Shown piece after piece: positions 13,951-24,000 of a stretch of DNA of 64,000 nt. Source of the DNA: OMIS01 sp044350895. Its GTDB lineage: Bacteria; Patescibacteriota; Microgenomatia; UBA1400; PJMF01. The DNA is taken from assembly GCA_044350895.1 (NCBI GenBank), contig JBILGT010000002.1:37063-101062 (forward strand), given 5' to 3'. The notes below the pieces were generated by a model that did no database searches, was not told the origin of the DNA, and saw nothing but the letters and a program-made list of their open reading frames with translations. Positions within the stretch are counted from its first letter, which is position 1; each line of letters opens with the position of its first letter. A program made the translations under genes and the position numbers.

Positions 13951-16900
13951 ATGATCAAACTCACGGGTATGAGGTTGTTTTTTTTGTGTGTGAGTTTTGT
14001 CGTGGGATTAATTAGCAGCGCCACATTAGTCTACGCGCAATCCAGCAATTTTGCTTCCTTCAAAGAAGATCTCGACTTTGTCCGTTCTCAAAGTGCTGCG
14101 GTACTTCTCTTTACACCACTTGGCTCCAACCCTGATCCTAACTTCAAAAAGCATGCGCTCAGCATGCAGCAAGTTCAAACACTCTGTGGTCAAACCGGAG
14201 ACTGCGGAAACCTCGGTATTAACTTTGCCACAATGTTTAAGAAAGGTCAGTACGACAAGCTCAAGCAACTTAATATGCACTGGGCACTCGAAATCGCAGA
14301 GAAAGGTCGTGAAGCCAATGCTGCATCCGCCATTAATGAAAATCCCGATGCTCGAATTATTGTCCGTATTGGTGTAGCTGGTAATTCTGGAGGATTTGCT
14401 GACTACAACGGGAATGCAGCAGATTATATCGAGTTTCTTAAAAATCTTTCTGGTCAGGTGGGTGGCAAAGAATTTTACGCCATTGCAGGTCCAAATGAGC
14501 CAGATATCGAAAAGTGGATTGATCCCAATTGTGGAAGTGCACCGGGAGTTGAGTCAGCAGATTCACAGAAATTTTTTGATTGTGTGGGGCCAAAATTAAC
14601 GCAGTATATGAACGCTGTGTGCGCCGCCAATCTCCCCAGTAATATCAAACTCCTCACTCCTGCTTTCAACATGACTTCATATAGCTTCCCCGGAATTGTC
14701 GCAGCCATGGAAAAATCAGGGGCAAACTGGAAGTGTTTCGCAGATCGCCAAACTGGTTTTGCAGGCAACCTCTACCCTGCCGGAAAAGCCATGAAAGCAT
14801 ACTGGAATGATGACTACACAGGAAAAACAATTCAATTTTTACAGAGCAAAGGTTTGAAGGTATATATAACTGAGACAGGACCACACACTGCAATCAGCGC
14901 CCAAGATGTAAATGCTACAGCCCATGATTTTAGCGAGTTCTACATCCACCCAATCAAAGGAATTACTGGAGGTGATAAAAATATCATTCGTGATGATTTG
15001 GTTCGGCAAGGCTATGAAGCACGCTGTGCGGCCCCTGGATTTAATATTGAACTAGGTCAAGATGGCATTGAATGGATGGAAAAATATCTTAAATGTCGCG
15101 ATGATGGCAAATGTAATGATGGAGATGTTGGCGATGGAGCTTCTTTTGGAGGAGAGACCATTCAACAATTTACAGCCACAATGAATGAGCATACCTCCAT
15201 TGGTCAAAGAGTGCTTTCAATTCTATCAATCGACTATCGAGACTCACTGATCCCTGTTTTTAGAGATGTTGACCAAGTCCCACAACTGAAACGGTCACTT
15301 GAGGATTATTTTGGCTACAGAGAACCCGCCAACGACCAATATAACCTTGCTGAACTTAGATCTTCAGCTATAAATTCACTCCTCACAACCAACCAACGAT
15401 GCACCCAATCTGCTATCTCACTCTTACAAAGAGACGAAATGTGTAAAAAGCTACAAGATCCGACTAAATGTGCGCTGTACGAATCAAAAGTGCCTGAGAC
15501 CCAACTTACCGTAAAACAACTTCTAGATGCATACAATGCTTATGCAGGAATTTCCACTGACCATGACGCCACGTGCTCAAAAATAACTGGAGGAGCTGAT
15601 ACAGAACTGCGTCGTGGAATGCTTAATCTGCCACTGCAAATTGATAACGCGTATCGCCTCGCATTTCTCGTTACCACAATCAGAACTAGAGTTCCGCTGG
15701 CTGGAGATATGATGAACTTGTTCCAACATCCACACCGTGGAGAACTCAATGAAGCCCCCGATCCTGCCCACGTCGTAATTGTGACAGCATTTAAAATACC
15801 TGATATCACAACAAATAAAGGCACAATTGACACACAAGGTGAACCAAAAAGCGGTCATACAGACTTCAATGACCCAGCTATGTTGACTCGCGATGTACTT
15901 ATCCCAAGTACCATCAAACAAGAACTCGACAGGAGAGGTGATCTTGAACGTAAGAGATTACTCAATATGGGTCAAGTGATTGCAGACCAGGATCAAGATG
16001 ATAAAACAATGGAAATTGCCTGTCGCATCAAAGGTGTTGGTGGACAACAATGTCTCGATCCTTTAACTAGTGCGCTGGTGGATATTATCAACGCACAATC
16101 ACTCATTGAGACTGAGAATGAACAACTTATTGAAAAAGCTGTCGGGACAGATGTCTATACTGCTGTAGAAAAAGAACAGATGTTCAAACTCAACTGTGAC
16201 GATGCTCCAACTGAAGAACCCACCTATATATTTGATCCAGGTGAGCTACAGCCACTCAACAATGCCGGCCGCGTATTCAAAACTGACTTTGGCGTAGCGA
16301 TTTTGGAAAATCTTTTCACCGATGAATCACACATGAGACCAGGAACTTTTGAGTATGATCCTACCTATGCTGATACTGAGAGTAATAAAAAATCAGCCCC
16401 CGGTGGTTTCCACTGGGGACTTAAGTCAGTTTTCCATGTCACTAGTGACAACACGTTTGGACCAACAGATACCAGCCGTTCTGTGAAACATTTCATCGTC
16501 TACCCTGAAGGGTACGACCTTAAAACTGTTGAAGCGGTTATGTCGGGCACATTCTTTACGACACAACAAATTGTGGCATTGAGGGATAAGGCTCTTGATT
16601 ATCAACGATTCATGATTAAAGACGACAAAATTTTATTTGATGGCGGCGAAATTTCCCACTCATTTACCGACTATACAGTGGAATACGATGAGGGCTATTG
16701 CGATACAACCTACTATAATTCTGCTGGAGAACTCAAACGTACACCTCCTTGTCCCACAGGTTCATTCGGCTTCAGACTTTTTGCCAGTAAAGATCCCACT
16801 TCAGCAGGAATTCTGGGAGGTAGACTTGGATTTTGGATGCACACCATTCAGCTCACCCTGCAACGAGCAGAAGCACTCACCCACAAATATCTTGAGAATT

Positions 16901-18177
16901 GTACTAGTACTGAAGATTTCTTGCTAGATCAATGCGGAGGCTCTTCAAGTAGCCAAGTAGGTAGTGATGAAGACAAAGATGATGACTTTGATAAGCTCCA
17001 GCCATTCCCAATCACCTACTGGAATGGCAGCGAAGTCACATTCAGACCACCAAATCGAGAAATGTGGGATGCAATTATCAGTGCTTCAAGTCAGCATGGT
17101 TGCGATCCGTGGCTCGTACTCGCCACTGCTCATGCTGAAAGTGCCAACTTTGTAAATGAATCTTCACCAGGTAGTAATGGCGAGCAAGGACTCTTTGGGT
17201 TTACCCCTGCTGAATGGGAGAAATGGAAAACTGAGAACAATTCACCTGCCAATGCAGATCACCACATGTCTCGTTGTGACTACTGGCAGCCTACATCCTT
17301 TTCTGCCCGCACACTTGATTTCAGCTCCCCCACCAACATCCGCTCTGCTGTAGATTCTGCGTGTCGCAGAATCCTTTGGACTGGGGCGCAAAGGCAAAGC
17401 AGCACGCAACAAAAGTTTTTGTACGATTTCAGTAGCTCAAACAAAGCTTACAAGAGTAACCCTTGGAATGGAGTAACTCCTGATGCTGAGATCTGGACTA
17501 ACAGTACTAATCAAGCAGACTATGTCTTCCGTTTATGGCAAGAGCTTTTGACAAAAACCGGCAATACTCCAAAATCACAACCTACTGGATATCCATATGC
17601 TACTTGTATGGGAGAAGCACCAAAACCGACTGTCATAGACACCAACGCAGACGCAGCCGACTACAAAGGTCGCACTACTCTTCCAGCCACCGGACAAGCA
17701 ACATACTATAGTGCTGGGGTGATGAACCAAGTGCTCAACTATCGTGAAGGTGGAGAGATTAATCCAAATCTCGTGGATACTTGTGAAATTGCATCCACCG
17801 GGGCACTCAAAGCACAGTTTGATCAAATGCAGGCTGAAGCAGATCGCAATGGCACTGGTAAATTTGTGGGTTGTGCAGCAATGCTGCGTTTGGGTGATGT
17901 ACGATTCAGAGATAATAAGGATAAGAATGACGTTCGGGTCGTATGGATTCAGCGGCCACCAGGAGCTCCTTCAGATATTCCAGAAGTGATTGGGCCAATT
18001 GCAATTATTGACGTGGCGGCATCTCAGGACTATGCACGGTTGCGCGCAAAGGGTTGGATTATTGACTTAGACTTCCACACCTTCCGCAGATTATTTGAGT
18101 GGCAAGGCAGTTGGAGACGTCCACAAGAAGGCATTAGAGTGTGTGACACAAGAGATCAGTGTTTACTTGGAAGTTAA
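13951..18177 (+). CDS. Giant secreted protein with GH-A-like N-terminal domain and SLT/lysozyme-like domain
   Basis: The 1408-aa product has a signal peptide (cleavage near LVYAQSS). Residues about 35-330 look like a (beta/alpha)8 glycoside hydrolase of clan GH-A: IVRIGVAG, then AGPNEPD with the acid/base Glu (about E183), then VYITETGP with the nucleophile Glu (about E308). A long middle of unrecognised, Cys-containing sequence follows. Around residues 1035-1150 is a lysozyme/soluble-transglycosylase-like domain: CDPWLVLATAHAESANF, where the Glu would be catalytic, then GEQGLFGF. It would cut surface glycans and peptidoglycan outside the cell, and probably serves as the VirB1-like wall-opening enzyme of the pilus locus, possibly also on host or neighbour cells (inference). 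The gene follows the pilin run and has its own promoter. Confidence 0.78.
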   Translation: MIKLTGMRLFFLCVSFVVGLISSATLVYAQSSNFASFKEDLDFVRSQSAAVLLFTPLGSNPDPNFKKHALSMQQVQTLCGQTGDCGNLGINFATMFKKGQYDKLKQLNMHWALEIAEKGREANAASAINENPDARIIVRIGVAGNSGGFADYNGNAADYIEFLKNLSGQVGGKEFYAIAGPNEPDIEKWIDPNCGSAPGVESADSQKFFDCVGPKLTQYMNAVCAANLPSNIKLLTPAFNMTSYSFPGIVAAMEKSGANWKCFADRQTGFAGNLYPAGKAMKAYWNDDYTGKTIQFLQSKGLKVYITETGPHTAISAQDVNATAHDFSEFYIHPIKGITGGDKNIIRDDLVRQGYEARCAAPGFNIELGQDGIEWMEKYLKCRDDGKCNDGDVGDGASFGGETIQQFTATMNEHTSIGQRVLSILSIDYRDSLIPVFRDVDQVPQLKRSLEDYFGYREPANDQYNLAELRSSAINSLLTTNQRCTQSAISLLQRDEMCKKLQDPTKCALYESKVPETQLTVKQLLDAYNAYAGISTDHDATCSKITGGADTELRRGMLNLPLQIDNAYRLAFLVTTIRTRVPLAGDMMNLFQHPHRGELNEAPDPAHVVIVTAFKIPDITTNKGTIDTQGEPKSGHTDFNDPAMLTRDVLIPSTIKQELDRRGDLERKRLLNMGQVIADQDQDDKTMEIACRIKGVGGQQCLDPLTSALVDIINAQSLIETENEQLIEKAVGTDVYTAVEKEQMFKLNCDDAPTEEPTYIFDPGELQPLNNAGRVFKTDFGVAILENLFTDESHMRPGTFEYDPTYADTESNKKSAPGGFHWGLKSVFHVTSDNTFGPTDTSRSVKHFIVYPEGYDLKTVEAVMSGTFFTTQQIVALRDKALDYQRFMIKDDKILFDGGEISHSFTDYTVEYDEGYCDTTYYNSAGELKRTPPCPTGSFGFRLFASKDPTSAGILGGRLGFWMHTIQLTLQRAEALTHKYLENCTSTEDFLLDQCGGSSSSQVGSDEDKDDDFDKLQPFPITYWNGSEVTFRPPNREMWDAIISASSQHGCDPWLVLATAHAESANFVNESSPGSNGEQGLFGFTPAEWEKWKTENNSPANADHHMSRCDYWQPTSFSARTLDFSSPTNIRSAVDSACRRILWTGAQRQSSTQQKFLYDFSSSNKAYKSNPWNGVTPDAEIWTNSTNQADYVFRLWQELLTKTGNTPKSQPTGYPYATCMGEAPKPTVIDTNADAADYKGRTTLPATGQATYYSAGVMNQVLNYREGGEINPNLVDTCEIASTGALKAQFDQMQAEADRNGTGKFVGCAAMLRLGDVRFRDNKDKNDVRVVWIQRPPGAPSDIPEVIGPIAIIDVAASQDYARLRAKGWIIDLDFHTFRRLFEWQGSWRRPQEGIRVCDTRDQCLLGS

Positions 18178-18193
18178 TTAAAATTTCAATTAA

Positions 18194-19096
18194 TTAGATT
18201 CGCTTACTTGGTGAGAACTCTGGTGGTGGTGAAATACTATTCTTTTTGTTAGCTGGCTTCACAATTTTTGACTTATTGTTTTTTTCAGGTTCACGAAGCC
18301 CCCCTTCAACGGTGAAACCAATATCTGTTTCCACTGGAGTCGCCTTTTCCTGACTGTTTTTCTTAAAGTTTCGACGCGCACCAAATCGTATAAGTTGCGC
18401 CACTACTTCAAAAGTTTCAGCAGAAGTTGTTACTGAACTTAAGTTCTGAGTACTGTTTTCAATCCCAGCTAATAAATTTGTAGCCACTTCACTTTCAATG
18501 GATATTCCCAAATTCTGCAGTAGTTGGGCAATTACTTCACTACTGGAACTCACTGAGCCTGAATCGATTTTCACTGTCCCAAACGATGTCGTAAAGTTGT
18601 TAATAGAAACAAGTGAAGCAGTTTTGAATAAGTCCTCATATCCAAAGTAGAGTTGTTCCAAACTTTCGAGATCAGTTACACCCACTAAAAAAACTGCATC
18701 TGCGACTGCGCCAGTATATGTGAATTCAACTTGTGATGCATCAAGCGGTGGGAACCCTGCTTTTGGCTTGATGGTCAAATAAAATTTGCCCGTATCCTCA
18801 CCAATGTGATAACTCACCTTATCCACTTGTTCTGGAGAATATGCAAAACTTATTCCCAGATTTTGATTTCCCATATCGATTTGCGTTTGCTCAATACCAA
18901 TCAATGAGGCATCTGTTCTCTCCTCTATTTGCGGCGAAACGAGCCGCACCGACTTTTGTGCAGCAGAAAATGCTAAATACAAACTAGCCGCAACTGCACG
19001 ATGATCAAATGATGTTTGTGAAGGGTGAATAACCAGAATTGTACTGGCAGAATCAAGTATGTTTTTAAGTTGTGACAACTGTGTTTCATCGAGCAT
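18194..19096 (-). CDS. Degenerate DHH-family (NrnA-like) protein, probable pseudoenzyme
   Basis: With the ATG at 19096 (TTG alternative at 19105) the 300-aa product follows the NrnA/RecJ DHH fold: ILVIHPSQTSFDHRAVAASLYLA in the place of the HxxPDxD motif, then ADAVFLVGVTD, then SINNFTTSFG where active enzymes have DHH, then SSSEVIAQLLQNLGI, and GIENSTQN where active enzymes have a GIxxDTG-type motif. The metal-binding Asp and His residues are lost at each motif, so phosphodiesterase activity is unlikely. A beta-rich insert of about 45 residues lies before the second motif. The DHHA1 domain is missing and replaced by a basic, Lys/Pro-rich tail. It is divergent from the VirB6-like gene; a nucleotide-sensing or structural role is possible. 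Confidence 0.72.
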   Translation of the reverse strand: MLDETQLSQLKNILDSASTILVIHPSQTSFDHRAVAASLYLAFSAAQKSVRLVSPQIEERTDASLIGIEQTQIDMGNQNLGISFAYSPEQVDKVSYHIGEDTGKFYLTIKPKAGFPPLDASQVEFTYTGAVADAVFLVGVTDLESLEQLYFGYEDLFKTASLVSINNFTTSFGTVKIDSGSVSSSSEVIAQLLQNLGISIESEVATNLLAGIENSTQNLSSVTTSAETFEVVAQLIRFGARRNFKKNSQEKATPVETDIGFTVEGGLREPEKNNKSKIVKPANKKNSISPPPEFSPSKRI

Positions 19097-19204
19097 AGAA
19101 TTCAATCCCTATAACTATGTATATTTGTTATCACACTATACCAATCGTTGTCTACATACAAAAAAAATTCCCAAGTTACTTTACCCTTTGCATCATACTT
19201 TTGG

Positions 19205-19210
19205 TATACT
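19205..19210 (+). promoter_or_regulatory. -10 box (TGG-TATACT) of the virB6-like gene
   Basis: TATACT preceded by TGG (an extended -10) ends 9 nt before the ATG at 19220. It rules out the upstream in-frame start at 19148. Confidence 0.55.
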
Positions 19211-19219
19211 ACACACATC

Positions 19220-20917
19220 ATGTTGAAACGGATACTTCTGACCGTGTTTTCTTTGTTTGTGCTCAACACAAGTATTGTGAGTGCTCAAGGTACAGCACCT
19301 ACCCCAACTCCTGGTGCTGATGCAGACAACAATGGGTACGTTGATAACCCATACAGTTATAATATAACCACCGATGAGTATGCCTCATATAAAAAAGCCA
19401 CTCAAAATTGTGAGACCCCTTCCCTAGAATGTTTGGTCAAGTACACTACTCGCTTTGCAGCTATGGAGTGGGCACTCGATATCGCCTATGGTCAAAAAAT
19501 TGCTGACAACGGGCGCAGTGGCGGCGTCTTTGCAGGAGTAATGGGACTTGTAAATGAGATGTACAAGAATCCTGCGGCACACACAGCTACCTATGTGGCT
19601 GACGTGATGCACACAGCTGGTTTTGCTCCAAAAGCATATGCGCAAGGTCTGGGTTTTGCGTCCCTTGATCCAATTTTGAACTTATGGAAAGTGTTCAGAA
19701 ATGTAGCGTACTTCTTCTTCATTATCATTTTCATTTTCTTAGGCTTTATGATTATGCTGCGCAAAAAGATCAGTGGACAGGCAGCAGTCACTGCTCAGCA
19801 AGCAATTCCATCAGTCATTATTAGTTTGATTCTCGTCACTTTTTCCTATGCCATTGCTGGTTTCATGATTGATTTAATGTATGTACTGATGTTCCTTATT
19901 GTGGGCGTATTTGAAGGAATAACATCGAGTATCGAAGTGGCTGGACAACAAATGACTGGCGCGACCCTAGTTAACCTCAACTTTATTGGATTGTTCGCAT
20001 TTCTTTTTAAAGCAAATACTGATGCCCAGGCAATTGGAACTAACATAAACATTTCATCAAGTATTATTGAAGCAGCGGCAGATAGCTCTAATGTGGCAAC
20101 ATACTTAGGTGGTGTTATCGGTGGATTGACACTCACCTTGATCATCACGGTTGCTGTTTTAATTGGTTCTGTCAGATTATTCTTTGAATTACTCAAATCA
20201 TATGCATCCATTATTATGTATGTTGTCACTAGTCCATTAGTATTAATGTTTGGAGCACTTCCTGGTAACGATGTATTTGGGAAATGGATCAAAGGAATTA
20301 TTGGAAACCTTCTTGCCTTCCCCACAGTTTTATTAGTGTTGATAATTTTCATTGAATTTACCCATCAAGGTGGTAGCGCTGGCGGCGCAACTGCAGGATT
20401 CATGCCACCATTTTTAATTGGAAATGGCAGTGCTGCAAACATGATTGGGCCACTACTGGGTCTTGCTATTATCTTAGGACTTCCAGACATTGTGAAAGAA
20501 GTTAAAAAAGCGGCAGGTGCTGGAGAAGGTGGAATTGGCAGCATGCTTGCTGGCTTTGCTACAAGTAATTTGAAGTCAGGAATTAGATACTCGCCGATTA
20601 CAGGGCGCGCGGCTGGATATATTGGCGGTGCTGGAGAAGGAATAGCTAGAGCGGCGTATAACGGTGACTTCTTGACTAGACCAGGTGTTGCTTGGGACAA
20701 AATCAAAGGTTATGCTGGAGTACGAGGTGGGCAAGGTGCTGACTTCGGAAAGAGATTCGCGTCTGGTGCAGAACAGGTTTTTGAAAACAAATGGATGGAT
20801 CCTAATGCCTGGGAAAATGTCATTTTGTCTCAAGGTAGAGAGAAAAAAGCTGCAGAAATCAAGGCGCGTCTTGAAAAACTTGACAAACTCGGTCGTACCC
20901 CAGGCAGAAGATCTTAA
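19220..20917 (+). CDS. VirB6/TrbL-like polytopic T4SS membrane protein
   Basis: The ATG at 19220 gives 565 aa with a signal peptide (cleavage near SIVSAQG). An extracellular segment of about 125 residues is followed by about six membrane helices, among them VAYFFFIIIFIFLGFMIML, SVIISLILVTFSYAIAGFMI, LTLTLIITVAVLIGSV and LLAFPTVLLVLIIFIEF. A long Gly/Ala-rich, basic cytoplasmic tail ends in KLDKLGRTPGRRS. VirB6-type proteins form the inner-membrane channel of T4SS. The FFELLKSYASIIMYVVTSPLVLMFGALPG region resembles the conserved central part of TrbL/VirB6 proteins. It lies between the glycosidase and the giant helical protein, within the pilus locus. Confidence 0.8.
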   Translation: MLKRILLTVFSLFVLNTSIVSAQGTAPTPTPGADADNNGYVDNPYSYNITTDEYASYKKATQNCETPSLECLVKYTTRFAAMEWALDIAYGQKIADNGRSGGVFAGVMGLVNEMYKNPAAHTATYVADVMHTAGFAPKAYAQGLGFASLDPILNLWKVFRNVAYFFFIIIFIFLGFMIMLRKKISGQAAVTAQQAIPSVIISLILVTFSYAIAGFMIDLMYVLMFLIVGVFEGITSSIEVAGQQMTGATLVNLNFIGLFAFLFKANTDAQAIGTNINISSSIIEAAADSSNVATYLGGVIGGLTLTLIITVAVLIGSVRLFFELLKSYASIIMYVVTSPLVLMFGALPGNDVFGKWIKGIIGNLLAFPTVLLVLIIFIEFTHQGGSAGGATAGFMPPFLIGNGSAANMIGPLLGLAIILGLPDIVKEVKKAAGAGEGGIGSMLAGFATSNLKSGIRYSPITGRAAGYIGGAGEGIARAAYNGDFLTRPGVAWDKIKGYAGVRGGQGADFGKRFASGAEQVFENKWMDPNAWENVILSQGREKKAAEIKARLEKLDKLGRTPGRRS

Positions 20918-21005
20918 TCTAGTTCTCAATTAAAAAAATTCACGAATATTATTAAGAAGCTGACATTTTCATCTTTTACTCTAGTACTTAGAGGGTCAAA
21001 TAGGT

Positions 21006-24000
21006 CTAGTGTTTAACCTCAGCCTTACCAGAAGCATCTTTCTCTACTGCATGCTCGTGTTCGTATGGTGGTTTAAATTCCCCTTCAGAATATAGAGGGA
21101 TAGCTCGTTTAATGCTGTGAGAAAGATCATCATCTTCTTCTGTTTCAATTTCCCATAACTTACGCATATAGAACATCTTATATCTATCACGAGGTCCTGC
21201 GATACAATAAGGTGGTGCGTTTCGCAAATCACCACCCATCAATCTTACAATTTCCTCGACTACATATCCAGGCAAACCACCAACTAGAACATATTTGCTC
21301 ATAAGTTCTCTATATAATGAATTTACTTTATGCCGTAAATGCCCGGATTCATAATTATGCAAAAGATCTGTAATATACGCACAAGTCAGTGGCGCAAATA
21401 ACAATTGATGCTTTCCAGGAACCAATTTTGCCTTGCCCATATAATCCTTAATCCAAACTCTTAATAGTCCTTCAACTGCACCCTTATCCATATCAGGATC
21501 CATTGGTTTTTCAAATGCATCAAACAGTCCTTCTAGTTGGGTGCTGGCAATTTCGAATTGAACGGCAGAGAAATTGGGTGATTCATGTCCACCAAAAAGA
21601 ATATTTTGACCAAACATTGCATCCAACTGGGCAAGTCTATACTCTTTTTCATCCTTAAATTTTTTGTCCTTATACTTTTTATTAGCTTCCTTTAATTTTC
21701 TGTAATTAAAGTAGCCTTGGTGCTTAAATTCCTCTACGAAATCATTGACAGCTGTATTAAAGGCTGACTCTGTTATTCTTCCAGAAGTTATATCAGCAAT
21801 TAACTGCCGTTTGCGCGCTTCTAGTTCCATTACTTGAGACGTCATTTCAGGCAATAATGGGAAGATTGGTTGATCAAGGTCAATGATAGCTCCTTCAAAC
21901 AAACGTTTTTCTCTAGCTGGTGTCAAAGCATGAAGTGCCTCAGCATCATCTTTACCATGAAGATGCAGGTGCAGATCCAAATGATGTCTCGGCATAAATA
22001 ACTTGCGAGCTTCGGTTATCCAAAGTGGTAATTTATCGTGCTTCATAAGTTCCTGCGCTGAGAACCTGGGGGCTGGTGGCAAATTACTAAACCGTGTAAA
22101 TAAATACAATTCAAAAAGGTCATGTACTTCTTCAGCACTACGAGCTTTATTAAGCCAGTTGTCATCAAAACTTTGAGCCACAAGTGCAATAAACTGATCT
22201 CGATCCACGAATTGGAAAATTCTCATGAACCTGGCTCTTGAGAGCCGATCATATCTAGTTGCATTGTATAAGTCCAAGGAGAATCTATTGGAGTAAGCGG
22301 ATTCATCTTTACGAAGTGTTTCACCTGGAGAGAATCCATGACCACGAGTAGTACCACGACCTAAATATGGTTGATATCCAACAGATTTTGCACCAAATGC
22401 TTTATAATAATTTAGGAGTGCAAGTCTTCTAAATATTGGTATGTCAGCAAAAACAAGTTTAATAATTGATGTAAAATCATCAGCAACGTGTTCATTAAGT
22501 ACTCCATATGCAAATGGTTGATCCAACTTAGCTATTTTACTCAGCCGAGTTTGGAACTCATGGTCAGGCTCCCCTTGAATTCTTACTACCTGACTTCCAC
22601 CCACGACACGATATGCTTGTTCTACTGGATTTTCATCCATAATTTCATCAATGCGCGATTGATAATCTGCTGTGGTTTCACCTTGGCGTTGTGGGACTAG
22701 CTTTACGACTGCAGCTCTATCGCCAGCTTGTATTGCATCTCTCGTTTTTCTCAATCTCTCCTGATAGTCAGGGTGAGTTTCCCTTTGGATCATCCTAATA
22801 TTGCCTGAATGATCAGCTAATCTGGCTCTTGTGGCATTTGTTGGATTTCCTGCGGCATCAATTATTTGGTCATGTATAGCTTCTACTAAATGGCCTTTAC
22901 CGACACCACCGAACTTTTCATTATCCTTAATTCGTGAAGTAATAAATCGCCACATAGCAATGGCGCGGACATCAACAGCAACACCATTTTCAAAATCCTT
23001 AATACCAACTGGTCGATTTGGATCTTTAAAATATAGCATTGCAAGTGTTTGCGGAGTACCGCCATTACCAGCAAACGGTTTAATCATATGATTTAAGTTA
23101 TGTGCCCAATCTTTACTACGGGATGTTCCATCAATGGCAGCGGCAGTAGTAGCAACACCATCCTTCAAAAGACTTTGTTGGTAATAATCTTCGACTTCAC
23201 CTAAGCCAGCTTCATACCGATTTTTTAGCGCTTTAAAACGATCACTATCATATATAGCTGTTTGATCCATTAGCTCACTTACGACTTCTTGAATTGACAT
23301 TGTCTGAGGATCCAGAGGTGTCAAAAGTTCTCTGGTGTGTTGTTGAATTAGTTGCTGTGCTCTTCTTTCAAACGCATCAATAACTCGATCTTCTTCTCCA
23401 ACACCAGTTCTATTAAGGACGCCCGCTGTTTGTAATCTGTTGTATTCGGTGATGAGATTATCTCTTAGTTGTTTAAGCTCAGGCATCGACATGCCCTCTT
23501 TCATCATTGCTTGTCTACTTTCTGGAATCTCAGCAACTAATCCTTCCCAGACTACTAGCTCCTTAGAGAAGTCAATTTTAAATTTCTCAACATTTCTAGT
23601 TTGAGTAAAACGATCAACCAGAGCCTGAATTTCACCTATTCTTTCAACCAAAGCGCGTCTACGATCAGTAATGACATCTCTTTGCTGTTGATTGTTTCTG
23701 TTATATCCAAGTGCCGTAGTAGGTAAATTTGTGACAGCTTGATCAAAATTGGTCAGAACCGTAGTAGCATCTTGCAAAGCTTGCTGTGCTGCTATATCAG
23801 TTGTAATACCTGAAAGGTCTTGATTTACAACTGTTTCAGCAGCAACGGCCCATGGTTCAGTAGCAATTTGTTTCTGCCAAGTATTAAATGCGGTTTCTTG
23901 GAGGTTCTCTATTTGCTGAAGTATTCTCTGCTGTAAGGTTTCAGCTCGTCTGATGAGCCCCTGTGCGATGAGATAATCTCCCGTAGCAGGATCAAATGTT

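Noticed and set aside
18171..18197. Palindromic AATTAATT repeat between two convergent genes as a terminator
   Set aside because: The stem is made of A/T pairs only and has no clear T tail on either strand.
19846..20929. Long minus-strand frames (up to 168 aa) inside the virB6-like gene
   Set aside because: They are shadows caused by the hydrophobic codon pattern of the real membrane protein.
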